Below are positions 1 to 11,429 of a DNA stretch of 64,000 bases, in pieces. A model generated the notes under the pieces. The model was not told the origin of the DNA. It worked only from the letters and a program-made list of their open reading frames with translations, and made no database searches. Where the stretch lies: the NCBI GenBank assembly GCA_003260075.1, contig QLIY01000009.1:177747-241746 (forward strand). Direction: 5' to 3'. A program made the position numbers and the translations under genes. The stretch's first letter is position 1. Every line of letters starts with the position of its first letter. Source of the DNA: Phallusia mammillata (Eukaryota > Chordata > Ascidiacea > Phlebobranchia > Ascidiidae).

Positions 1-7
1 TTTTGGC

Positions 8-57
8 CACATGCGGTCACATGCGGTCACATGCGGCCACATGCGGCCACATGCGGT
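8..57. repeat. 10-bp tandem repeat, five units
   Basis: Five back-to-back units of CACATGCGGT/C begin at position 8, directly after the window edge. The units differ only in the last base. The array may continue to the left of the window. No gene or promoter context is visible. Confidence 0.85.
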
Positions 58-1431
58 ATTTAGTACCACCGGTTGTGGAGCATATTTTAAATAGAAAATT
101 GCTTTGTATTTGACAACCCACCAATTATCAGCGAAACTGGTCATGCAAGGCCATAACTATGAAGTTAATGTCGACCCTAAATCCAGTGATTAACCCACAG
201 GTCCAAAATAATGAATTCCGAATTCGTAACTTCACGCAAGACGACAATTTTCTTCTTAAATATTTATTTTGGTTGGCAGTTTCATGCATAGTGTTGTTAA
301 CTGTTCTGAATGTAAAGATATTCGCAACGGTTTGTTTGTGTGAAAGTTTTCTCGCTCAGCCACATGTCGCTGTCATGAAATGGTCAAAACATAATGATGT
401 TGTACTGTTTGTGGCACCAAATGTTTACGAGTTAATCTTTAGGCATTGTTATGTAATAATACAATTATGTTCTAATAATTACATAGTTTAACAGAAGCAA
501 GAGTTTTTGGAAGAATGCTTTTTTTGCAAAGCAAAATCACTTTTAGGTTACAACAAAGTTTTAAAATGACTCATGTGTAGCTGCTAGCAATCCAAACGTA
601 ACGAAAATTCCGTCTGCATATGGCAATCGACCGGTTCAAATTTTGATTACGCAACGTATTTCGCTGGCAAAATGCTGTAATAAGATTACCTTGAAATTTA
701 CAAGCTATGCCAAAATCAATTACTGTGTCAAAAAATATGCAGAACAACAATTGATTGTGTTTGAAATGTAGCGACGACAACGTACACCCAGTACACACAC
801 GCATCATGATCACATGTTGTGTCTTTAAAAATTGTCCTGTTGACAAACAAAGGCGCTTGTGAAAGTATGATGCCTTGGGCCCTGTAGGCCTGTTCGTCTT
901 TTTAGCCTATCCCAACACGGTGCCTTCCTGATCCACTAAATGTCGTTGTAAGTTAAGCGCCGGATCGACCGACGATGCACCAACAAACACACCTCAAAAA
1001 ACGTGATCACCGGGGGCTACGGTCTTTTTGTTAAAACGTAGTTATGACATAAAGAAGCAGTTTCATAAGCCTAGAGTCTAAAAAGAATTGCTTGAATTCC
1101 GCGTATGTGTTGCTTGTGTTTTACGCATTTGGCGTTTTAGCTAAAGACCCTGTCTTGTGGCCACCTCCACCTCGCTTGTCTTTCCGAAGACACTAAAGAC
1201 ATGCAAACTAGAGGTCCGCAGTCTGTTTTGATCATACTTGCATTTATGCCATATAACAATTGCTGATAATGTCCCAACATGCTGTAACATGTTGTGGTAA
1301 TATATGCGTTATTTAAAAGATATCAAACAACATGTGAACTGATAATACATTTTAAAGGCCAACCTTATAAGGTAAATGATGTGGTCGAAGATTGTGGTTT
1401 GATTTTGGAGGTGTGTCTAGACTTTATAGAG

Positions 1432-1671
1432 CAGGGGTCTCAAACTCAAACGGCTTTGGGGGCCAAAAACAAACTTTTAAGATAAGTCGAGGGCCGCACT
1501 ATCGAAACATTTGTTACAGTGTAACATGAAAACAAACATATTGCGTGATTAAAAAGGGAATTGTTCATTAATGCCATTACTTTATTTACAACAAAGCACA
1601 GTGACTTCGCGGGCTCGCGGGCTCGCGGGCCGCACAAAAACCCTTCGAGGGCCGCGTGTTTGAGACCCTTG
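1432..1671. mobile_element. Non-autonomous hAT-type element (MITE), complete
   Basis: The 240-bp element starts with CAGGGGTCTCAAACTC and ends with the inverted GTGTTTGAGACCCTTG. It is flanked by a perfect 8-bp target site duplication TTATAGAG (1424-1431 and 1672-1679). The CAGNGGTCTCAA-type ends and 8-bp duplication are typical of hAT elements. It has no transposase, so it must have been mobilised in trans. The interior carries GGGCTCGCG repeats near 1612-1630 and GGGCCGC motifs. Confidence 0.88.
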
Positions 1672-1679
1672 TTATAGAG

Positions 1680-2065
1680 TGTGTCAACCACAAGGGCTTG
1701 CCTCTGGCAACAATTACAAAATGAACTGGCAACAATTATGCAGTAACACAATGTTCCATAGGCAGTACTTTTAGTGACCATTCATTCCTGCCAATTTTGA
1801 TGTTCTAATAAAGTCTTGCGTGAACACGGAACGCAAGTGACGAATTCTATATCATATGTAAAAAATTTATTTGTGTGGAATGATTAACCACTTAGAATGC
1901 ATCTGTCGAATTTACCCAAAAATAGAGAACTAAACGTTGCTAATTTTGTATTTTTAAACTGTACGTTAGATTTAGCTTCACCATTTAAAGGAAAAACTAG
2001 TTTTATAACATTTGTTTCTTAACGCGTACATGCGGAACTAACATTGCAATTTTGTTGGCCTACAG
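1680..2065. other. Sequence upstream of the bZIP coding exon, no gene seen
   Basis: AT-rich DNA between the MITE and the first recognised bZIP exon. It ends in CCTACAG (2059-2065), a plausible splice acceptor. An upstream first exon of the bZIP gene may lie to the left, but I could not identify it in 1-2065. Confidence 0.4.
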
Positions 2066-5000
2066 AATCCAGCGGAAAAGTTTCATCCCAAACCAACTAC
2101 TGCGATATGCCGTCCCTCTTATCAGACTACAGTCCAGAAGCAACAGAGATACCAAGCCCGTCTCAGTTCTTCCACGTCCCAGTCAAAGACACACAAGAGT
2201 TCAAAAGTCTGTCGTCCGGTACAAATGGCACCGCGGCCGTCGTGCGTAACTACGGTGGTGTCACTAACGAGCAAGGACCCCAGCAGGGACACAAAGCTTC
2301 TGTTTCCATGCACCCAAGTCAGCATCAAGTCCTACGTGACCAGCAGGCCACCTTGTTGGCTGATATTTTCTGTAACCAGCCGGCGCCCGCGCACAAAACG
2401 AATGAACAATACAACGAACATAACCAGTACGGTGTCAAATCCAATGGCAAGCATCCAGCAGCGGAAGTTGTTCCAAACGTTATCAACGGAAATCCGCTTA
2501 ATAGCCCTCGACTGGACGATTTCGTCGTAAGCATTGCTAACTGCAGCACCAAACAGAGCAACGCAACGTTGGACTCTATGGCAGATGGAAAACGAAATAC
2601 GGATGGTACAGAGAATGGTCGCCATGAGCTATCCACATCTTCTGCACCGGTCCGCATTCCGCCGCCGGTTAAAGTCGACTTTATTGTCGATCAAGCAGAT
2701 GTAATCATTTCCACACCATTAGATGTGAGTCTAAACAATGTATGTACCCTGTCGCATCTTATGTTGATAAACTTATGTTAAAGAGCGTTTGGTAGGAAAT
2801 AGCAATGTAAAAGGTTCAAACTTAAAAACCAATTTAAAACTATTTGAGTTTGGGATATTAAACTTTGAAAATCTCGGTTTGGTTTGGAACTCTTTTCTCG
2901 GATTTTGCAAATTGCCACACTATAACATAAGATATCTACATTTTGCATGGATGTTGTATTTAAATTAAGCAGAACCGTAATGTGTGTGCGTGTTTTTTTT
3001 TCAAGCCAACTGGCGAGAAGATAAATTTTGATCCAACCACCCGTCGCTTTACTAAAGATGAACTAAAGCCACAACCTATTATCAGAAAGTCACGAAAGGT
3101 GTTGGTGCCGCCAGAAGGAAAGGTAAAAAATGTTTTTTTGCAATTAGTTAAGTGTAGTTGCTTTGCTGGTCCAAGATTTTAAAAAAAATGTCACAGTATA
3201 GTCAAACCTCAAATTACAGTGAAGCACAAAAGTTACAGTTTTATCCGCTGGCCTTTCATGTGCAAAATACATTACAACTATTATTCGAATACAAGTGCCT
3301 AACTTTAAGACTGACTAATATCACAATCTCACTTTATACTTCGGGTTCATAATTAACTAGTTTTCTGAAGCGTGGCGTTAGGATTCAGGATTTGGGCCTA
3401 ACATAGTTGTAACGTGTATTGTTGTCACATCCGACGATTGTGAATCTTGAACGTTGCTTAACCCTGACATGACAAAATCAGTGGAGATTATTGCCGTTGT
3501 TCGTGCGCTTCTGATCTGGTTTTGTCTTGGCGTCACTCAACTCCCCTCGTGACCCGCTGTTCGTGACAAGCATGCATAAGTAATGGATTATGGTGAATCT
3601 GATGCCAATTAAAAAACTCGGAACAGTCAACAACAAAATTTGCACTAGATATTTTCAAGTGTGCCGGGAAATGCTGGTTTGCATGACAAGGTTTCAAAGC
3701 CCATATTTTTGTTTTTGGTAATAGAAAGCTTCCTTACCCGCCCAAATAAAGTTGCAAATAAACATTCTTTTTAAAAACGTTTTTATGTTGGCTTGCAAAG
3801 TGGGACGCGCAAAGAAAGTACATTCTTAATGCGCATCATGCTTAAAAGTTCTAGAACCAGCTTAATGTCAACACCTCATCAATGTAGTTCATCTTTAACA
3901 GCGTGTTTTCAGTCAATACATGATACCTTGAGAATATATTACGTTACAAAGTGTATTTTAATGTTTTCAATTTTTTTACAAAAATCAATTGAAAGTTTGT
4001 TTGTTAATAGTTTTTTTTTTTGTAAGTGTTCAAATGTATTTCGTGAGGCTTTGTTAAATCCGTCCATTTCTCATCTTTTCGCTTACTTTGTCCCGTCTTT
4101 TTCGTTTTGAAACACGGTAGAGCAGTAATTCTCAACCGCGGCCCTCAGGGCAGCATGCGGCTCCCAACTACTTATGTTTAGGCCCTCAGCAGACCTCAGA
4201 AAGTCACTAAAGATTGTTATTACCAAAAAAGCTAGGGATGTTTCCATATCGACTATTTTTTAAAGTTTACAAACCCCATCATATTGTATTGTGTCTTATT
4301 AAGTCATAATTAGAAAGCTTTCTGCAACTATTTAGATTCTTGTTGTTTGCTGTTATCCGCTTTCCCCCCCCCCGAAAGGTGTTGGTGCCGCCAGAAGGAA
4401 AGGTAAAAAATGTTTTTTTGCTATTAGTTAAGTGTAGTTGCTTTGCTGGTCCAAGATTTAAAAAAAAATGTCACAGTATAGTCAAACCTCAAATTACAGT
4501 AAAGCACAAAAGTTACAGTTTTATCCGCTGGCCTTTCATGTGCAAAATACATTACAACTATTATTCGAATACAAGTGCCTAACTTTAAGACTGACTAATA
4601 TCACAATCTCACTTTATACTTCGGGTTCATAATTAACTAGTTTTCTGAAGCGTGGCGTTAGGATTCAGGATTTGGGCCTAACATAGTTGTAACGTGTATT
4701 GTGGTCACATCCGACGATTGTGAATCTTGAACGTTGCTTAACCCTGACATGACAAAATCAGTGGAGATTATTGCCGTTGTTCGTGCGCTTCTGATCTGGT
4801 TTTGTCTTGGCGTCACTCAACTCCCCTCGTGACCCGCTGTTCGTGACAAGCATGCATAAGTAATGGATTATGGTGAATCTGATGCCAATTAAAAAACTCG
4901 GAACAGTCAACAAAAAAATTTGCACTAGATATTTTCAAGTGTGCCGGGAAATGCTGGTTTGCATGACAAGGTTTCAAAGCCCATATTTTTGTTTTTGGTA

Positions 5001-7644
5001 ATAGAAAGCTTCCTTACCCGCCCAAATAAAGTTGCAAATAAACATTCTTTTTAAAAACGTTTTTATGTTGGCTTGCAAAGTGGGACGCGCAAAGAANAGC
5101 GTACCTTCTTTATTTGTGACAAATCAATTCAAGAATTAGTACTTAAGTCATGTATAAATTAGGCTAAACGGTATTGTTGAACACTAAGGACTACATGCTG
5201 TTAAAAAACAGTGTCAAAAGGTCATTAAACGGTCTTTTGCGAAACAAAGTTTAAGTGAAAAACAAGTTGTTATGTATACCTTTGTAGCAAACGACTTTTT
5301 TATTTAGTGTCTAATATAACAGTTAAGTTGTAGTGTCTAATGAAACGATTTTTGTAACTATGTGACAATAATGATGCAAAAAGAATACGGACAAAACTTT
5401 TAAAGTTAAGTTAGTGCTTTGTGAAAACTTGTCCTTAAGATTCTAAAAATAACCGCAACATTTGTTTGCCATAAATCTGCATAAACGCGCATGTGGGGAC
5501 CCATTCGTTTTTGCTTGCAAAAACAATCAAATATGTAGATAAAATTGCGTATAGTATAGTAAATTGGTTAATATCGTATAGAATATATAAAATATAAGTA
5601 TATCAGAAATCCACTTTTCTAGTTTCATTTTGTCATTGAAAATATAACTGACTAACAGAAATATAAGTAATTGGCAAAAATGGCACGCAGTGACGCAAAT
5701 GAGAAAATTCGGAGGCAGTTTATAATTGCAACGAATGATTCTTACTAGAAAAGGCAATTATAGCTTTCTCCCATATACAATACCATACGCATCCAATACC
5801 TTGCTAGCCAAGCGGTTCAAAAGCACATGACTTGAAATTTCAAAATGCTTCATGGAGGCACCAAACTCCATCGAGGGCCGCTTGAATTAGACGTTGTTGT
5901 ATTTTTAACACGGCATTTACCCACCAGGTTGCGCAAAACCAAGTCGGTTGTCATAAAAAGACAAAACTTGGATTATAATTGCGACCTGTATAGGACGTCG
6001 AAACGTCGGAATAAAACTACAATTGTCAGAAGGGCTCTATAAAAAAAAAACTTTTTCCACACGCCTAAGCACAATTTTTTCGAACTCACTTCGTTATAAC
6101 CAGTATACCAGTACCTATTGTTGTCACCAAAGTATTTTAATTCCATTGTATAAGTTGCAAAGCAGTGGCCAAGCATCAGCTTGAAAACAGTTACATGTTT
6201 CACGTTATTGACAACATAAAAACCCCAAATGTTGGGACGAGTGCATATTTTTTGTGTTTAAAATAGATCATTTCGTTCATTGTTACGCAACACTCAACGA
6301 TTAGGTAACACTAAAACATGGCGCCTGGCCGCAAAACACTGGTTTTCAAAAATTTCCACCATGTGACCCAATAAACAAACCAATTTTTCAGTTGTCGAAA
6401 AGATAGTTCAACTTTTTTGTGGTTGGTGACATTGGTTTTTGTGGAAAGCAAGAAAAAATGAGCTTTCAAAATTTAAACGTTGTCATGCTTGTTTGCATTT
6501 CGTCACAAAGTCTAAAAACACCAGGGAATGTTTCCACTTTAAACATTGCGAATATACCCCCCCGGCACACTTGAAAATCTCTCACGGCACACAGTTTGAG
6601 AATCACTGCCTTAAGACAAGGTCTATGTGCTATTACGCTGTTGTAAGCAAGGCGCTAAAGGCACATTAAATAAAAGAGAATTTTGTCTAAAAGGTCGACC
6701 AACGTGGTCAACTTTGTGAAACAGTGTTTGCTGGACAACAAGTCTGTTAACTATATTAACCATAAATTTCATGTCTGTTAACTATACAAAGCAGCACTCC
6801 CTTACGTTTTGCTACATGAAGTAGTAATAAGTTCCAATAAAAATCCATTAAACATCAGCAACGTGTTGTGTAGGACGGCAGATACTGGTCCCGTCGCACA
6901 AAGAACAACGCAGCAGCCAAGAGGTCCCGCGAAGCCCGTCGCATTAAGGAAAACCAAATTTTGATGAGAGCTAATTATCTGGAACAGGAAAATATTTCAC
7001 TCAAAAGCGAAGTTACTCAATTGAGGTAAGCTGTCAGTATATAGTTTCAAGGGGCCGTTACTACATAACATTTGCATATTTAAACCGTTTCGTGTGGTTT
7101 TTGCACAGTTCGTAATAAAACTTTATTAGGTTTTACAGTTAAACCCTTTACAGTTAAACCCTTTAACCCTTTATTTACAGTTAAAGGTTTGATAAAATGA
7201 GTTAAAAGCACATGGCTTGTCCTATGGTGTTGCGAAACATTAAAAACATGTTATCCCGAGCTTTTTGCCCTTTCCAACAAATTTCGGAAAAATAGTGTTA
7301 ATATTTCACATTTACAGCTCATATCAGACTCGTTGGAGGTCTAACCCTTAATGTCTCGCTTCGTGCTAAACACTATTAAAGTAACAATATCCTTGGTACG
7401 CAATAAGAATCGTTTGTTGAAGATTGTTTTACAACGGCAATTTCCTGTTCTAAAACTAAGGGAGTTTTTTTTTCATTTAAAACGAAAGATTTGCCTTGTT
7501 ACGCAAACAGTTTTATGCGTAAACAACTTTTATTGCGAACCACTCACTTCACGATTGCACGCGCCACAACAACTCCCCCTGTACAGAGTTGTAAGGTTTT
7601 TTTGAATAAATTTAACTAGCTAAATAGCTAGTTGCTGGACCTGA

Positions 7645-7681
<37 letters not shown>

Positions 7682-8026
7682 GGCTTTAATGTCTAGGCCT
7701 GCCAATCAAACTTTCGGGCATAAACTGGCTTCTCAAAAACGATTCGGGTTCGCGCTCTAATTTTGTGCCCATTTACAACTTTGCCCCTGTAGAGTAACAT
7801 ATTCGATTTTTTCTTTTAAGTCACATATTAGGCATAGTGCACTCTGTTTGTCCTGAGATTGTGTGCAGTTTTTGTGTACAAGTCCTGAGATTATGTACAG
7901 TTTTGTCAGTTGTGAAACCTTCTTAATATGCCAAAATGCGGACCTATATCATAACTTGTATATTTATTTGTACGCAGACAAGAGCTGAAGAAAGTCATGG
8001 ACATGGTGAAGGGTTACGAAAAGTGA
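2066..8026 (+). CDS. PAR-type bZIP transcription factor (HLF/TEF/DBP family)
   Basis: Nuclear DNA-binding factor of the proline- and acidic-rich bZIP family, related to vertebrate HLF, TEF and DBP. Coding exons: about 2066-2724, 3006-3122, 6874-7025 and 7978-8026, joined by GT-AG introns with consistent phases (0, 0, 2). The first exon is a poorly conserved Ser/Pro/Asn-rich region; the first ATG in it is at 2107, giving about 311 aa. Exon 2 carries the PAR signature with [10 protein letters not shown] and the run RKSRKVLVP. Exon 3 holds the basic region with [17 protein letters not shown] and the start of the zipper; exon 4 finishes it and ends in KGYEK. Zipper positions run L-x6-L-x6-L-x6-V. 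The true start is uncertain: CCTACAG before 2066 could be an acceptor, so an upstream exon may supply the N-terminus. The end of exon 2 is falsely repeated at 4373-4394. Family call is firm; orthology to one vertebrate paralogue cannot be decided. Confidence 0.9.
3093..5096. repeat. Duplicated block around a C10 spacer
   Basis: Positions 3093-3816 recur almost unchanged at 4373-5096 (offset 1280). The second copy starts directly after a run of ten C (4364-4373) and ends directly before a single N at 5097. It includes the last 30 bases of bZIP exon 2 and its donor site. This looks like an unmerged contig overlap, not a real duplication. Confidence 0.8.
4123..4363. mobile_element. hAT-type element, left end only
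   Basis: Begins with CAGTAATTCTCAACCGCGG, a hAT-like terminal motif, followed by GC-rich subterminal sequence. No matching right end is found before the C10 spacer at 4364, so the element is probably cut by the assembly join. It lies in intron 2 of the bZIP gene. Confidence 0.5.
5097..5097. other. Single ambiguous base (N)
   Basis: The only N in the window sits exactly at the end of the second copy of the duplicated block. A one-base N is commonly used by scaffolders to mark contigs that abut or overlap. The sequence on either side should not be trusted as contiguous. Confidence 0.8.
6337..6608. mobile_element. Probable hAT-type element, degenerate
   Basis: The left end CACTGGTTTTCAAAAATTT is followed by a CCACCATGTGACCCA motif. 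The right end contains GGCACACTTGAAAATCTC and stops at CAGTTTGAGAATCACTG. Ends are imperfect inverted repeats of the CAGTGRTTCTCAAA type. Flanking 8-mers match only partly, so the insertion looks old. It lies in bZIP intron 2. No coding capacity. Confidence 0.55.
7132..7161. repeat. 15-bp direct repeat, two units
   Basis: Two adjacent copies of TTTACAGTTAAACCC, with a third partial unit after 7161. It lies in the last intron of the bZIP gene. No function is suggested. Confidence 0.6.
7584..7783. mobile_element. Non-autonomous hAT-type element (about 200 bp), interrupted by a G35 gap
   Basis: Starts CAGAGTTGTAAGG and ends TTACAACTTTG. It is flanked by a perfect 8-bp duplication CCCCTGTA (7576-7583 and 7784-7791). 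The run of 35 G at 7646-7680 lies inside it. The same family is seen at 13444-13639: both share AACTAG-TTG-TGGACC sequence in the middle and a TTCGGG...CTC-AATTT segment near the right end. It lies in the last bZIP intron. Confidence 0.8.
7646..7680. other. Run of 35 G, probable gap placeholder
   Basis: An uninterrupted G run inside a short MITE. Unlike the 10-G runs it has no duplicated flanks. It is most likely a sized assembly gap or sequencing dropout, not genomic sequence. Confidence 0.6.
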
Positions 8027-8916
8027 ATTGCTTTACTTGCAAATGACAGTTTCTTTCTGGTTTATATTTTATCCAAGCCTTATTTTGGGCGTGGCCATCT
8101 CGCAGTCCCTAAACATTTTTATGTATCCCTTTTATTATTGATGTCTTTTATTTCTTATTATTATGATTATCCAACATGGGTTGGTTTTCTTGTTAATGGT
8201 TAGTAGAGTGGTTTTCATCTTCGTGAAATTTTCACACATGTTCGATAAGGTTCTAAAGTTGCAAATAAGCCATCGTTTCTTCCACAGGCCGTCAAACGCA
8301 AGCTTTTATGACTAGACACAATTTCGTGTTTGTTTCAGCGAAGTTTCAAGTTTTCGTTTTACGCTTCAAATGTCTGTAGAGGTTCATCGAAGTTTCAGCG
8401 TTTTGTTGCTAAAGGCGAAATCCCAGTCAATACGCATATACAAGATGAGGTTTACTTAACTTGAATCGACATTTAATTGAACCTGCTAAAAAACAATCCT
8501 TTTGTTAGGTCATTGTACTAAGCCAGGGGAGTCCTAACCAAAGTTTTTACCTGGGCAATTATATCACAAAATATACGACATTTAATTTTGGGATTTTGTT
8601 GCGTCGTTACCATGTATACTTCCTTTTTACCGTTAAATAATGGTAACAGTTCGCTAACGGTGTATTTTAACAGTGGAAGTAGAATATGAAGATGTGAAAA
8701 TTATGTAAAAACCAACCACTGTCTGTTACATCATTGACTCGTTATCTAAGCATAAAAGATAGACCTAAGCCTGCCGGGGGCTAAACTTTTGTACGGAAAT
8801 ACCAAATAGTCGAAAAGTTTGGTCTCTTGGTGACTTTGCTCCTACAACAACACGCCATACTCATCGACCATTATGTAAACGCTTGGTATAATTCTGGCCC
8901 AGTTTGATACAAAAAC

Positions 8917-8926
8917 GGGGGGGGGG
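8917..8926. other. G10 spacer between duplicated flanks
   Basis: Ten G separate 8796-8916 from a near-identical copy at 8928-9048. Probable contig join. Confidence 0.8.
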
Positions 8927-10557
8927 AGAAATACCAAATAGTCGAAAAGTTTGGTCTCTTGTTGACTTTGCTCCTACAACAACACGCCATACTCATCGAT
9001 CATTATGTAAACGCTTGGTATAATTCTGGCCCAGTTTGATACAAAAACGCATTCATCTATTGTAACAGCATCGACCGAAATGTGCACCGTCTGTCTTTAA
9101 GCCGACATGAAAAAAATTGCTTGCAAAATTATTGTTTTTTAACGCATTTCTTACCAATCGATACATGGTGCTTGGTGTAGGCCTGCAGTTTGATCATTTT
9201 ATCATGCTGTATAAAATTCGACGCTGTAAAAAAAATCGTCGTGCCACTTCTGTCCCTAATTCCGTTATAACGCTTGCAATTGTAGTTCATTTTTGTTCGT
9301 AGATCGCACAACTGAGCGATCTATATATTTTGCAGCTGTCTGGTCACCTCGATCAGACAATAGATGTCAAGCGTCGTACATGGAGATTATAAATTTACGT
9401 GCGCCAAGCATACTAAGCTCTTTCAACGTTTTAATTGCTTTCTTCTGCTTCTTTGTGCGTTGGCTAAAAATTGGTTTTCACCTACCGCCACGATTGTGAT
9501 AGGTGGATGGATAATATAATGTAGAGATTATTTTGCATTGATTGTACATGATTTTTGATGTTGTTTTTGCATAATTGTAGCAATATTTGATCACAGAGGG
9601 TTGTACAAACCCGATGGATGAAACAGTTCCACTATATACCAATGTTGTGAACGGCAGTATATTCTGCATATTCCGTGTAGAGTATTGGCCTGAAGTTGAT
9701 ATTTTCTTTCAAAAGCCACGATTTTTGCTATTTTTAACCATATGTCGCTTCCTGTATATTTTTCTGTGAACACTTCACGATGTCGTGCCCAATTCTGATT
9801 GGTCAGTCGACGTTAAGTGAAACGTTATCCCAACTGTACATGAGTGCCGAACCCCTGTTTTGTATGGTGTTGTGTTGAAAAAAAATGTAGTTTTTGAACA
9901 TCCATTCATGCCGCTTACTGAACATAATTAAAAAAGCGAAAAAGTAACCTATTCTTTTGAGACAAAGGCTTACCAAGTCCGAAATGGTGTGACAAAGTAT
10001 ATTTACCTACTGTAGTACGTTAGGCTACAAACTATTGATCTGCTATTTATCTGGCTGAATGTCATTGTGTACGGCACGCTCTAGATGGGAGTTACCTAAT
10101 ACTGTATATAAGTGTATTACCAGAAAACTTGTAGGGGCTTACGATTGTAAGGTGTAGGGGCTTACAATCACTAAGATCGTGTCCAACCCGGTGCCCAAAC
10201 GGCAATGCGCCATCCTGGGTACACGTCTCTGAACAACAACCAAAAAACTTGATACACATAATGAAATATTAAATAATAATATTATTAACCGAAAAACGAA
10301 ATATAACAACATGAAACACAAATCTTAAAATCAAGTTTAATAAGTGCTGATTCTTACACCAACATATGCTTATCGCGGCACACACTCACAACAGATCAAA
10401 CAAAAACTCACTGATTGTATAGAAGCAGTGCATTAAAGCTTAAAATTCTTTTTCACGAAATAATACAGCAATATCGTAACATGATATCATTCAATACACA
10501 AGCAAGTATGTATTAAAAAAATAACTAATATACCAAATATATTCGAATCGTCTAGCG

Positions 10558-10590
10558 CAGTGGTCTTCAACCTGTGGGTCGCGACCCCAA
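10558..10590. mobile_element. hAT element end (SPIN-like terminal motif)
   Basis: CAGTGGTCTTCAACCTGTGG followed by GTCGCGACCCC closely resembles the terminal repeat of SPIN-type hAT transposons. The sequence then enters a run of 75 G and no right end is seen, so the rest is missing or lost in the gap. Confidence 0.6.

Positions 10591-10665
<75 letters not shown>
10591..10665. other. Run of 75 G, probable gap placeholder
   Basis: Directly follows a hAT end, a place where repetitive sequence would break an assembly. Likely a sized gap written as G. Confidence 0.6.
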
Positions 10666-10666
<1 letters not shown>

Positions 10667-11429
10667 TTTAATTTATTGGCGTTTAAATTTACTACCAACA
10701 AGTGATACGTTTTTGTTCTTGTTTGCAACCTTTGCTTGTGTTTTGCTGTTTGGTACCTCGTATCACAAACTAATCATTGTGATGCAATAATCATATAAAA
10801 GCTCCTAGATTGGCCGAATTATATACAATTTTTGGGTCTAACATTTGCGCTAATGCACGCTAACTGCTAATATTTAAAGTCTACTTGAAAATTAAGCGGG
10901 CATATTTACATGAAAATAGTTTCAGTTTCGTCATTATTTGACTAGTAATTGTTGAAAATAAGAGAAAAGATAGACTTAAGTCAAAAACAAGGACATTTAG
11001 CAATGCACTTTTCTAAGACATTACCCTTCAAAATAAGGTCAATACTTAGAAATAAGGGCGGTATGGCAACCCTGGCTATAGCGGAGAAGGTTGTTTGGAA
11101 AGATCGACTTCGCAGTGTAGCAACAAGAAGTATACATGGCCTATTTGTTGACAAAAGATGAGGTAGTCAAAAATAGTTTATTCACACACTGCAAAGTTCA
11201 GCCTTCTGCGATAAAACGCAAAACTTCATGTATAGTTGAATCCCTTTTCAATCCATTCGTTTGCGGGGTAAACGTTTTCCACGGACAATATTTTCACCCA
11301 TGTATCTATACCAGATGCTGTACAAACACAGTCGAACCGTTTTTGGGAACGCACACATCTGTCTGATCAGGGTACAGAAAAGTTCCAACTCCCACTGCCT
11401 CATTAGTGGTTAATTGTCAAGCAGGATAA

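Larger units (their letters stand above)
8027..11429. other. Intergenic region between bZIP and TMEM165, no gene seen
   Basis: The 3.4 kb hold the 3' flank of the bZIP gene, a false duplication around 8917, a 23-bp direct repeat near 10130-10175, a hAT end at 10558 with a run of 75 G, and the TMEM165 5' flank. No open frame here looks like a protein. The glycine-rich frame over 10591-10665 is only the G run translated. Confidence 0.6.

Noticed and set aside
1-57. Short repeats at the left edge as a CRISPR array
   Set aside because: Units are contiguous without spacers and the DNA is eukaryotic.
159-491. 110-codon frame with a hydrophobic stretch near the left edge
   Set aside because: No recognisable family, low-complexity AT-rich codons and no supporting splice or promoter context.
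10560-10790. Open frame with a long glycine run
   Set aside because: The glycines come only from the run of 75 G, which is most likely a gap; flanks match a hAT end, not a gene.
10949-11366. Open frames just upstream of TMEM165
   Set aside because: They contain GGGCGGTATGGCAACCCTGG, typical of interspersed repeats, and no protein family is recognisable.
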